NCBI RefSeq assembly: GCF_006539165.1
Contig: NZ_BJMM01000018.1
Location: 102,902-166,901 of the forward strand
Length of the DNA: 64,000 nucleotides
Reading direction: 5' to 3'
DNA from: Streptomyces cacaoi
GTDB lineage: Bacteria; Actinomycetota; Actinomycetes; Streptomycetales; Streptomycetaceae
Part shown: positions 55,657 through 63,097 of the stretch, in pieces
Layout of the letters: each line of letters begins with the position of its first letter
Position numbering within the stretch: the first letter of the stretch is position 1
Translations under genes and position numbers: made by a program
Notes under the pieces: generated by a model
Seen by the model: only the letters and a program-made list of their open reading frames with translations
Told to the model about the DNA's origin: nothing
Databases searched by the model: none

Positions 55657-55669
55657 CTGGACAGTCCAG
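55657..55669 (+). promoter_or_regulatory. Palindrome over the M48 protease promoter
   Basis: CTGGAC-A-GTCCAG is a perfect 13-bp dyad that overlaps a TAGTCT -10 box (55653-55658), about 20 bp before the ATG. A repressor here would block transcription start. The regulator is unknown. Confidence 0.5.
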
Positions 55670-55687
55670 CCGAAGAGGGGGAGTCAG

Positions 55688-56827
55688 ATGACAGACGGCA
55701 CCGCCGGCACCGAACGGCTGCCGGGCCGCGACAGGCGGCGTTTCCCGGGGATCTCTTCCCGTGCGTACGAACATCCGGCCGACCGTTCCGCGCTGGTCGC
55801 GCTCCGCAAGCTGAGCGGCTTCGACACGGTCTTCAAGGCCCTGAGCGGGCTGCTGCCCGAGCGCAGTCTGCGGCTGCTGTTCCTCTCGGACTCGGTACGG
55901 GTCGGCGACGAGCAGTTCGCGCATCTCAACGTGATGCTGCGGGACGCCTGTTACATCCTGGACCTGGAGAAGGTCCCGCCGATGTACGTCAAGCAGGACC
56001 CGCAGCCGACCGCCATGTGCATCGGCCTCGACGAGCCGATCATCGTGGTCTCGACGGGGCTCGTCGAACTGCTCGACGAGGAGGAGATGCGTGCCGTCGT
56101 CGGCCACGAGGTCGGGCACGCGCTCTCCGGGCACGCGGTGTACCGGACGATACTGCTGTTCCTGACGAACCTGGCGCTGAAGGTGGCGTGGATCCCGCTG
56201 GGGAATGTCGCGATCATGGCGATCGTCACGGCGCTGCGCGAGTGGTTCCGCAAGTCCGAACTGTCGGCCGACCGGGCCGGGTTGCTGGTCGGGCAGGACC
56301 TTCAGGCGTCCATGCGCGGCCTGATGAAGCTCGCGGGCGGCAACCATCTGCACGAGATGAACGTCGACGCCTTCCTCAAGCAGGCCGAGGAGTACGAGGC
56401 GGGCGGCGATCTGCGCGACTCCGTGCTGAAGATCATGAATGTGCTGCCGCGCAGCCATCCGTTCACCACCGTGCGCGCCGCCGAGTTGAAGCGGTGGCAC
56501 GACAGCCGCGACTTCCAGCGGATCATGGACGGCCACTACCCCCGGCGCGAGGAGGACAAGGACACCTCCGTCAGCGACTCGTTCCGGCAGTCGGCCGATC
56601 ACTACGCCTCGTCGGTGAAGAACAGCAAGGACCCGCTGATGGGCCTCGTCCGGGACATCGCGGGCGGCGCCGGTGACCTCGGCGGCCGGCTGCGCGACAC
56701 CTTCACCGGCCGCTCCCGCCCCTCCGGCGGAAACACCGACGGCAACGGGAACGGGAACGGCAACGGCAACGGCAGCGAGGGCGGTGACGGGGACGGCGGA
56801 GGCTCCACCGGGGCGTCCGGGCGTTAG
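55688..56827 (+). CDS. M48-family membrane metalloprotease
   Basis: A 379-residue HtpX/M48-type zinc protease for membrane-protein quality control. The HEVGH motif is at residues 140-144 in VVGHEVGHALSGHA, and the third ligand lies in KSELSADRAGLLV. Two hydrophobic segments follow HEVGH (LLFLTNLALKVAWIPLGN region). The C-terminus ends in an Asn/Gly microrepeat (NGNGNGNGNG). GGGGGAG precedes the ATG. Its last four bases overlap the stop of the convergent downstream gene. Confidence 0.85.
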   Translation: MTDGTAGTERLPGRDRRRFPGISSRAYEHPADRSALVALRKLSGFDTVFKALSGLLPERSLRLLFLSDSVRVGDEQFAHLNVMLRDACYILDLEKVPPMYVKQDPQPTAMCIGLDEPIIVVSTGLVELLDEEEMRAVVGHEVGHALSGHAVYRTILLFLTNLALKVAWIPLGNVAIMAIVTALREWFRKSELSADRAGLLVGQDLQASMRGLMKLAGGNHLHEMNVDAFLKQAEEYEAGGDLRDSVLKIMNVLPRSHPFTTVRAAELKRWHDSRDFQRIMDGHYPRREEDKDTSVSDSFRQSADHYASSVKNSKDPLMGLVRDIAGGAGDLGGRLRDTFTGRSRPSGGNTDGNGNGNGNGNGSEGGDGDGGGSTGASGR

Positions 56828-57942
56828 TGCGAGGGATGGTCCGGGCTCGGCTGGGCGTCGGCGGCCAGCAGTCCGCACATCGAGTCGGTCGACCGGCCCC
56901 GTGCGTACGGGTCGGTCCCGGCCAGCCCGGCATCCTTCGCCTTCTGGCCCGCGTGCAGCGGGGACAGCGCGGCCGACTGGTCCTCCGAGCAGTTGAGCGG
57001 GCCGGCCCGCATCGTGACCTGGCGGACGCTCAGTTGGTGCTCGCGCAGATTCTGGCGCTCTATGTGGAAGCGGACCTCGCGCCGCAGTGAGAAGAGCGAG
57101 GCGGACTTCTTGGCGTCCTTGCCCTTGCCCAGCTCGGTGGGGCGCACGGCGTAGACGAACACGTGGTCGGCGGTGACCTCCAGCGCGTTGGGGCCGACCT
57201 CCTGGACGCCCATCGTGCCGTTGACCCGCACCATCGGGTCGGCCAGCGTCGTCTTCGCCGGGTCGAAGCGCACCATCCAGGCCGTGGCCGCGTGCCGTCC
57301 GTCGTTGCGGGGGTTGTCGAGGCTCTGGTCGAACTGCTCCTGCTGACCGGGCGTGAGCAGGACGCGGACGGGGCGCACGGAGCCGCCCTTGAGCACCTTC
57401 GGATCGAGCGAGCTCTCGATGATGTACTGCTTGGCGTCCGAGAGCGCGGCGAGGACCTGGCTCTCCGTGAAGTGCTCCGTGCGCCGCTCCGTGGGCGCCA
57501 CCACTCCGGCGGCTCCCTTCTCGAACTCGGCAGCCGGACTGTGCTCGAACAGGTCCGCCGTGGTTGCCCCGGGCACCGGGTCGCGGGGTGCGAGCGGCAG
57601 CAGTTCGCTGCGCATCGGCTCGGCGTCCGGCTTCGGCGGGCTGTGGTACGGGTTGCGTATCCCCATGTAGATGGCCGTTCCGAAGGCCAGCGCGATCAGC
57701 AGCACCAGGACCAGGCCCTGCCGGGAGAAGCTGAGGCCCGTGCGGCTGCCGGGGCCGAGCGCGGGACGGGAGCGCACGGCCGCGTGCTCCTCGTCCTCCA
57801 GCCGCTCGCGCGCCGAGAACTCCTGGAGCCGGGCCGCCTGGACGAACGAGTCGTCGAACACCACGGACCGGAACTCGTCGTCGCCGCCCGGGGAACCGCC
57901 GCCGTCCGGCGTTCCCTCGGGAGGATCCACTCGCCCGCCCAT
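56824..57942 (-). CDS. Membrane protein with conserved N-terminal acidic motif
   Basis: A 372-residue protein with a cytoplasmic N-terminus, one membrane helix (LVLVLLIALAFGTAIYMGI) and a ~260-residue extracytoplasmic domain with two cysteines (LNCSED, MCGLLAA). The N-terminus carries DEFRSVVFDDSFVQAA, closely related to the motif of the neighbouring 58281-59102 protein. No enzymatic motif is seen. As I recall, homologues near nadD and proA in S. coelicolor take part in spore-wall synthesis; that role here is inference. TACTCT ends six bases before the ATG, so the mRNA is likely leaderless. Confidence 0.72.
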   Translation of the reverse strand: MGGRVDPPEGTPDGGGSPGGDDEFRSVVFDDSFVQAARLQEFSARERLEDEEHAAVRSRPALGPGSRTGLSFSRQGLVLVLLIALAFGTAIYMGIRNPYHSPPKPDAEPMRSELLPLAPRDPVPGATTADLFEHSPAAEFEKGAAGVVAPTERRTEHFTESQVLAALSDAKQYIIESSLDPKVLKGGSVRPVRVLLTPGQQEQFDQSLDNPRNDGRHAATAWMVRFDPAKTTLADPMVRVNGTMGVQEVGPNALEVTADHVFVYAVRPTELGKGKDAKKSASLFSLRREVRFHIERQNLREHQLSVRQVTMRAGPLNCSEDQSAALSPLHAGQKAKDAGLAGTDPYARGRSTDSMCGLLAADAQPSPDHPSH

Positions 57943-57959
57943 AGGAACAGAGTAGGACC

Positions 57960-58280
57960 GACCGGGCGGGGGTGGGCGGGCCGGTGCCGGACAAGCTGCG
58001 GGATTCTTATGCGACTGTTTCCTGTCGGCCACCGGCCCGTGGCCGTATCCGGCCTGCCGCCGCTCCAGGGCTGTTTCCCGTCGGCCGACGTTCCACGGCA
58101 GGTACCCGCCGACTGCCGTTCCGGGGGCCGATCGCCGTTCCCGCTGCCTGCCGCCGTTCCAGGGCCCGGGCCGTTCCGGTGGCCGGGGCCGTTCCGGCGG
58201 CCGGGCCGGGCGCGGAGTCGGTACGGCGCAGGCCGGTGCGGTGCGGGGCCGGTACGGCGGGATCGCGGTGGCCGGGCCGG
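57960..58280. repeat. Spacer with interspersed short direct repeats
   Basis: No gene is evident. CTGTTTCC(C/T)GTCGGCC occurs at 58015 and 58071, CCTGCCGCCG followed by TCCAGGGC near 58053 and 58147, and GGGCCGTTCCGG twice near 58165-58200. These are partly duplicated blocks of 55-95 bp rather than a regular array. Confidence 0.55.
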
Positions 58281-59102
58281 TCAGCCCGGTGGCTCGGCCG
58301 TCGCGGTGGGTGCGCGGGGTTCGGCGGAGACCGGGGGCAGGGAGCCGGGGGCCGCCGACGGGGACGGCGACGGCTCGACGCCGGTGGTGGCGGGCGGCGG
58401 GGTGGGTTCCTGCCGGTGGCCGGCGGCCCCGCGGTAGACGGCGACGAAGGCGAGCGCGACCATGCCGATGCCCATCACCACGGCCAGCACCCAGGCGATG
58501 GGCCGCTGCCAGCTCGCGCTGCCGCGGTACGGGCGCGCGGAGCGGCCGCGCGCCCCGTACGGGCCGCCGAAACGACCTCGGGCGCCGTAGGCGCCGTACG
58601 CGTAGCCGTAGTCGGAGCCGTGCTCGTACGCCGGGTCCAGCTCGGGCGGGTACCCGCCCACGGGCGGGGCCGACGGGTCGAAGGGCGGGAAGGGTGCGGC
58701 GGCGCCCGGAACGCCGGGGACGCCCGGAGCACCGGGGGCGCCGGAGAGACCGCCGTAGTCGGAGCGGTCGAAGCGGCCCTCGTCGTCGGCGGAATCGGTA
58801 CCGGTGGAACCGGCCGCGTCGGCGTCGGCCTCGTCGGCCGGGCCGTACGGGTCGCCGCCCGGTCCGTGGCCGGGGGCGTCCTCGATGATCCGGGGCGCGC
58901 CCGTCTCGCCGTTCTCGCCGTCGGCCCGGGAGCGGTCCGCGGCAAGCCGGCGTTCCGCCGCGGTCGGTTCATGGACCGTGGCGGAACGCACGAAGTCCTC
59001 GTCGAACACCACGGAGGCGAACTCCTCGTCCGCTGCCCCGTGGTCGCGGTACTCGGGCTCCTCGCCGTCCGGGAACGGCTGGCCCCCCACCTCGTCCGGC
59101 AC
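58281..59102 (-). CDS. Membrane protein, partner of the adjacent gene (shared N-terminal motif)
   Basis: A 273-residue protein. The N-terminus has EEFASVVFDEDFVRSA, matching the neighbour's motif. It is followed by a disordered, Gly/Pro/Tyr-rich cytoplasmic part, one membrane helix (IAWVLAVVMGIGMVALAFVAVY) and a short Pro/Ser/Thr-rich outside tail. TAGGCT lies seven bases before the GTG, indicating a leaderless start. The two paralogous N-termini suggest both proteins contact the same cytoplasmic partner. It is 50 bp downstream of proA on the same strand. Confidence 0.72.
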   Translation of the reverse strand: MPDEVGGQPFPDGEEPEYRDHGAADEEFASVVFDEDFVRSATVHEPTAAERRLAADRSRADGENGETGAPRIIEDAPGHGPGGDPYGPADEADADAAGSTGTDSADDEGRFDRSDYGGLSGAPGAPGVPGVPGAAAPFPPFDPSAPPVGGYPPELDPAYEHGSDYGYAYGAYGARGRFGGPYGARGRSARPYRGSASWQRPIAWVLAVVMGIGMVALAFVAVYRGAAGHRQEPTPPPATTGVEPSPSPSAAPGSLPPVSAEPRAPTATAEPPG

Positions 59103-59152
59103 GGGGCCCAGCCTAGACCTAACCGGTCAATTTGGGCAGTGCGAGCGGGAAT

Positions 59153-60445
59153 TCACCCACGCACATGCCCCTCACCGGTGATCACGTACTTCGTGGAGGT
59201 CAGCTCCGGCAGGCCCATGGGGCCGCGGGCGTGCAGTTTCTGGGTGGAGATGCCGATCTCGGCGCCGAAGCCGAACTGGCTGCCGTCGGTGAACCGGGTG
59301 GAGGCGTTGACCATCACGGCGGCCGCGTCGACCAGGGCGGTGAACCGGCGGGCGGCCGCGGTGTCCCGGGTGACGACGGCCTCCGTGTGGCCGGAGCTCC
59401 ATGTCCTGATGTGCTCGACGGCGGCGTCCAGCGAGGGGACGACGGCGGCGGCGATGTCGTAGGAGAGGTACTCCTCGGCCCAGTCCTGCTCCCCGGCGGG
59501 CAGCACCTTCGTCCCGGCCGCCTCGCCCGCCTTCTGCCAGGCGTCGTCCCCGTGCACGGTCACCCCGGCGGCGGTGAGGGCGTCGAGGGCGCGGGGCAGG
59601 AAGGTGTCGGCGATCCCGGCGTGCACCAGGACGGTCTCGGCCGCGTTGCAGACGCTGGGCCGCTGTGCCTTGGAGTTGACGAGGATCTCCAGCGCGGAGT
59701 CGAGGTCGGCCGCCTCGTCGATGTACACATGGCAGTTGCCGGTGCCGGTCTCGATCACCGGCACCGTGGAGCCCTCGACGACGGTCCTGATCAGCGAGGC
59801 GCCGCCGCGCGGGATGAGCACGTCGACGAGGCCGCGGGCGCGCATCAGCTCGGTGACGCTCTCCCTGCTCTCGCCGGGGACGAGCTGGACGACGTCCGCC
59901 GGGAGCCCGGCCTCCTGCACGGCGTCGCGCAGTACGGCGACGAGCGCGGTGTTGGAGGCGTGCGCCGAGGAGGAGCCGCGCAGCAGGACGGCGTTGCCGG
60001 ACTTGAGGCAGAGCGCGGCGGCGTCGACGGTGACGTTCGGGCGGGCCTCGTAGACGATCCCGACGACCCCGAGGGGGACGCGGATCTGCCGCAGCTCCAG
60101 GCCGTTGGGCAGCGTCGAGCCGCGCTGCACCTGGCCGACCGGGTCGGGCAGGCCGACGACGTCGCGCACGTCGGCGGCGATCCGCTCGATGCGTTCGGGG
60201 GTGAGGGTGAGCCGGTCGACGATCGACTCGGGGGTGCCGGCCGCCCGGGCCCTGGCGATGTCGTCGGCGTTGGCGGCGACGATCGCCTCCGTGCCGTCGG
60301 TCAGCGCCCGCGCGATCGCCTCCAGCGCGGCGTCGCGGGTGCTGCGCGGGGCCGGCGCGAGCGCCGCCGCTGCCGTCTGGGCCCGGCGCGCGGCGGCGAC
60401 GACGGGGGTGTCGGTGGTCTGCCCGGAGGTCTGCGGTGCGCTCAT
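59153..60445 (-). CDS. proA: Gamma-glutamyl phosphate reductase
   Basis: A 430-residue NADPH-dependent enzyme of proline synthesis that reduces glutamyl phosphate to glutamate semialdehyde. The catalytic cysteine is in PSVCNAAETVLVH, with VYEARPNVTVDAAALCLKSGNA and IETGTGNCHVYIDE as family marks, in pieces of the usual aldehyde-dehydrogenase fold. TACCAT ends seven bases before the ATG, so translation is probably leaderless. In most bacteria proB and proA are adjacent; here a 139-residue gene lies between them. Confidence 0.96.
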   Translation of the reverse strand: MSAPQTSGQTTDTPVVAAARRAQTAAAALAPAPRSTRDAALEAIARALTDGTEAIVAANADDIARARAAGTPESIVDRLTLTPERIERIAADVRDVVGLPDPVGQVQRGSTLPNGLELRQIRVPLGVVGIVYEARPNVTVDAAALCLKSGNAVLLRGSSSAHASNTALVAVLRDAVQEAGLPADVVQLVPGESRESVTELMRARGLVDVLIPRGGASLIRTVVEGSTVPVIETGTGNCHVYIDEAADLDSALEILVNSKAQRPSVCNAAETVLVHAGIADTFLPRALDALTAAGVTVHGDDAWQKAGEAAGTKVLPAGEQDWAEEYLSYDIAAAVVPSLDAAVEHIRTWSSGHTEAVVTRDTAAARRFTALVDAAAVMVNASTRFTDGSQFGFGAEIGISTQKLHARGPMGLPELTSTKYVITGEGHVRG

Positions 60446-60546
60446 GCGGCGCATGGTAGCCGGGGGTGCGCGGCGGTGGCCCGGCGTCTCGGATGGGGGA
60501 CGGCGGGCCCGGGACCCCGGCGGGCACGTCCCGCCGGAGCCGGTCG

Positions 60547-60666
60547 GAGGACCGCCCTCCGGACCGGCGTTCGGGTCGCCGATCGGAGCGGCGTTCCGGA
60601 GGGCGGTCGGAACGCCGCTCGGAACGCCCGTCCGAAGGGCGCCCGGAGCGCGGGTCCGACCGCGAG
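60547..60666. repeat. 12-bp tandem repeat array, about ten copies
   Basis: Units of the form TCGGAGCGCCGT, for example TCGGAACGCCGC at 60607 and TCGGAACGCCCG at 60619. The array is open in all frames but has no coding support. It lies in the 275-bp spacer between proA and the hypothetical gene. Confidence 0.75.
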
Positions 60667-60720
60667 GGGAAGGGTGGTCGGCAGAGCGGTCGTGGGGGCC
60701 GCCGGACATCGTGCGGCTGT

Positions 60721-61140
60721 TCAGAAGGGGTGGACGCCGACGGGGGTGGCGGGCGGCGGGCCGTAGCCCTCGGCGACCCGCTGGTGGTAGGTCTCCCTGT
60801 CGATCACTTCCAGGCCGACGATCTCCCACGGCGGCAGCTGCGCCGAGGCACGGTGCTCGCCCCACAGCCGCAGCGCCACGGCGGCGGCGTCGTGCAGATC
60901 GCGCGCCTCCTCCCAGTACCGGATCTCGGCGTGGTCGGTGGCGTAGCGGCTGGTCAGCAGGAAGGGGTGGTCGTGGGCGAGCTGCTGGAGCCCGCGGCGC
61001 ACCTCGGCGAGCGGTGCCTCGGCTCCGGCGACGCTGAGCGTGATGTGCCAGAGCCTGGCCCCGGGCGCTTCGCCGCGCTCCTCGGGGGAGGGCTCGCGCC
61101 GGGGAACGGGCGCCGTGTCGACACTGGCCAGTCGTCTCAC
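60721..61140 (-). CDS. Conserved hypothetical protein
   Basis: A 139-residue soluble protein, with LWHITLSVAGAEAPLAEVRR and LTSRYATDHAEIRYWEEARD as its most structured stretches, which suggest an alpha/beta small fold; the family is not one I recognise. It ends with a Pro-rich tail. The GTG at 61140 has AGGAGG seven bases upstream. The frame is also open upstream to an ATG at 61290, which would add 50 residues across an AT-richer block. It lies between proB and proA, both on the same strand. Confidence 0.72.
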   Translation of the reverse strand: MRRLASVDTAPVPRREPSPEERGEAPGARLWHITLSVAGAEAPLAEVRRGLQQLAHDHPFLLTSRYATDHAEIRYWEEARDLHDAAAVALRLWGEHRASAQLPPWEIVGLEVIDRETYHQRVAEGYGPPPATPVGVHPF

Positions 61141-61234
61141 CGGTGGCCTCCTGGTGTGCTGCTGGTCCTGCTCGGCCGCTTGGTCCCGCGCGCTGCGTGC
61201 ACGTGCGGATGCACGGGCAGCGCGGCACCTCCGC

Positions 61235-61330
61235 GTCAAAGTTGACCAGTCCGCGCCCCTGAATGGGGCCGTTTTCCAGAAGCTGTCCATGGAAGGGCAG
61301 GTCTTTTTCCGATCTTGCCCATGTATGACA
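61235..61330. other. Lower-GC block upstream of the hypothetical gene
   Basis: About 95 bp, clearly less GC-rich than its surroundings, with the runs GTTTTCC and TCTTTTTCC on the plus strand, a GCCCC-tgaat-GGGGC hairpin, and a frame on the minus strand (MDSFWKTAPFRG) in register with the gene below. It may be a 5' leader, a small RNA or an N-terminal extension. Confidence 0.4.
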
Positions 61331-61382
61331 CCCGGAGCCGGGCCCCGGGGCATCGATCCCCAGGGCCTCCCCGCGCCCTCGC

Positions 61383-62489
61383 TCAGGGCCCGAGCACCAC
61401 CAGGTCGTCGCGGTGCACGACCTCGCGTTCGTACTCCGGGCCCAGCTCCCTGGCCAGCTCGTGTGTGCTGCGGCCCAGCAGCCGCGGCAGCTCCTTCGCG
61501 TCGAAGGCCACCAGGCCCCGGGCGACGGCCCGGCCCTGCTGGTCGCGCAGCTCGACCGGGTCGCCCGCGGTGAACTCGCCCTCCACCCCGGCGATCCCGG
61601 CCGGCAGCAGCGAGGTGCGCCGGTCGACGACGGCCCGCACCGCGCCCTCGTCCAGGGTGAGCGCGCCCGCCGGTGTCGACGCGTGCGCGAGCCACAGCAG
61701 CCGTCCGGCCGCGCGCCGCCCCGTGGGGTGGAACCAGGTGCCGGTGTCCCGGCCCGCGAGGGCGTCCGCCGCCCGGGCCGCCGAGGTGAGCACGACCGGC
61801 ACCCCGGCACCGGCCGCGATCCGGGCGGCCTCCACCTTGGTGACCATGCCGCCGGTGCCGACCCCGGCCCGGCCCGCGCTGCCGATGCGGACGCCGTCCA
61901 GCTCGGCGGGCCCGTGCACCTCCTCGATCCGGCGGGTGCCCGGGGTGGACGGGTCGCCGTCGTAGAGGCCGTCCACGTCGGAGAGGAGGACGAGCAGGTC
62001 GGCGCGGACCAGGTGGGCGACCAGCGCGGCCAGCCGGTCGTTGTCGCCGAAGCGGATCTCGTCCGTGGCGACGGTGTCGTTCTCGTTGACGACCGGCACG
62101 GCGCCCATCGTCAGCAGCTGGTCCAGCGTGCGGTAGGCGTTCCGGTAGTGGGTGCGGCGGCTGGTGTCGTCGGAGGTGAGGAGCACCTGGCCGACGCCGC
62201 GGCCGTAGCGCGCGAACGATGCGGTGTACCGGGCGACGAGCAGGCCCTGGCCCACGCTGGCCGCCGCCTGCTGCCGGGCCAGGTCGCGCGGGCGCCGCTC
62301 CAGGCCGAGCGGGGCCAGGCCGGCGGCGATCGCGCCCGAGGAGACGAGCACGATCTCGCGGCCCCGCGTCCCGCCGTGCTGGGCCAGGACGTCGACGAGG
62401 GCGTCGACCCGGTCGGCGTCCAGGCCGCCGGCCCGGGTCGTCAGCGACGACGAGCCGACCTTGACGACGATCCGGCGTGCCTGCCGCAC
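61383..62489 (-). CDS. proB: Glutamate 5-kinase
   Basis: A 368-residue kinase of proline synthesis with a C-terminal PUA domain. The amino-acid-kinase core starts RRIVVKVGSSSLTT and includes IVLVSSGAIAAGLAPLGL, VNENDTVATDEIRFGDND and GTGGMVTKVEAA. The GTG at 62489 gives the family length; a GTG at 62624 would add 45 low-complexity residues. The C-terminal PUA segment has VEGEFTAGDPVELRDQQGRAVARG. It feeds ProA 1 kb downstream. Confidence 0.95.
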   Translation of the reverse strand: MRQARRIVVKVGSSSLTTRAGGLDADRVDALVDVLAQHGGTRGREIVLVSSGAIAAGLAPLGLERRPRDLARQQAAASVGQGLLVARYTASFARYGRGVGQVLLTSDDTSRRTHYRNAYRTLDQLLTMGAVPVVNENDTVATDEIRFGDNDRLAALVAHLVRADLLVLLSDVDGLYDGDPSTPGTRRIEEVHGPAELDGVRIGSAGRAGVGTGGMVTKVEAARIAAGAGVPVVLTSAARAADALAGRDTGTWFHPTGRRAAGRLLWLAHASTPAGALTLDEGAVRAVVDRRTSLLPAGIAGVEGEFTAGDPVELRDQQGRAVARGLVAFDAKELPRLLGRSTHELARELGPEYEREVVHRDDLVVLGP

Positions 62490-62641
62490 CGCCTCGCGCG
62501 GGCCCGGGCGCGCGTCGGCCCGGCCGCCTCCGGGAGCGGCCGGAGCCCGGTCGGCGCCGACCCCGCCCTGGTGACTGTCCGTGTTCTCCTCATGGGCCCC
62601 GCCGGCCCCGCCCTCTGCTGCCACGTCCCTCTGCGTCCTCG

Positions 62642-62733
62642 ACCTTCTCGATCTCGTCGGCCTTCTCGGTGCCGGTCGGCCTTCTCGGTCCTCTGCGGCG
62701 TTCTCCGGCCCTGCGGCGTTCCCCGCGCGACCG
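62642..62733. repeat. 19-bp degenerate repeats upstream of proB
   Basis: About five units of 18-19 bp: TCGGCCTTCTCGGT at 62657 and 62676, then CTGCGGCGTTCTCC and CTGCGGCGTTCCCC. They lie in the ~600-bp divergent spacer between proB and the wall-polymer gene. Confidence 0.65.
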
Positions 62734-63025
62734 GAATCCCGGCCTCCGGGAAACCCGCACCTGTGCGACCGACTCGTGAACGAACGGAGACCGCCTCCCC
62801 CGCCACGGTCGGCCCCTCCCCTCCCCCGGCGGCCCCGTGACCAGGCCGGTCGCGGCCTCCCCTGGGCGCAATCTACGTCAGCGCCCCTCCGCGCCGCCCC
62901 CGCGTTCCGCGCCGTGGACGCGTGAGGATGGTTACCTTTGCCGGTTCCGTGCCCGCTCACGGGGCCGGGCGGCGCCCGCGCGGGGCCGCCGAAGATTGGC
63001 ACTTGACCCGGGACCGTCATACGGT

Positions 63026-63041
63026 CAGTGGTCGACCACTG
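63026..63041 (+). promoter_or_regulatory. Perfect 16-bp palindrome upstream of TagF-like gene
   Basis: CAGTGGTCGACCACTG. The arms TGGTC/GACCA are those of GntR-family operators. It resembles the DasR site AGTGGTCTAGACCACT without the central TA. It lies about 55 bp before the gene, just downstream of a TTGACC hexamer, so binding would affect transcription start. Confidence 0.55.
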
Positions 63042-63097
63042 GCCGCGTGGCCACCGTCCGTAGAAGTTCCTCGATCTCCATGCCAGGAGCCCAGCCC

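Noticed and set aside
59102..59130. A -35/-10 promoter TTGACC...TAGGCT before the membrane gene
   Set aside because: The hexamers are only nine bases apart, too close for a sigma-70-type promoter. Only the -10 element with a leaderless start is kept.
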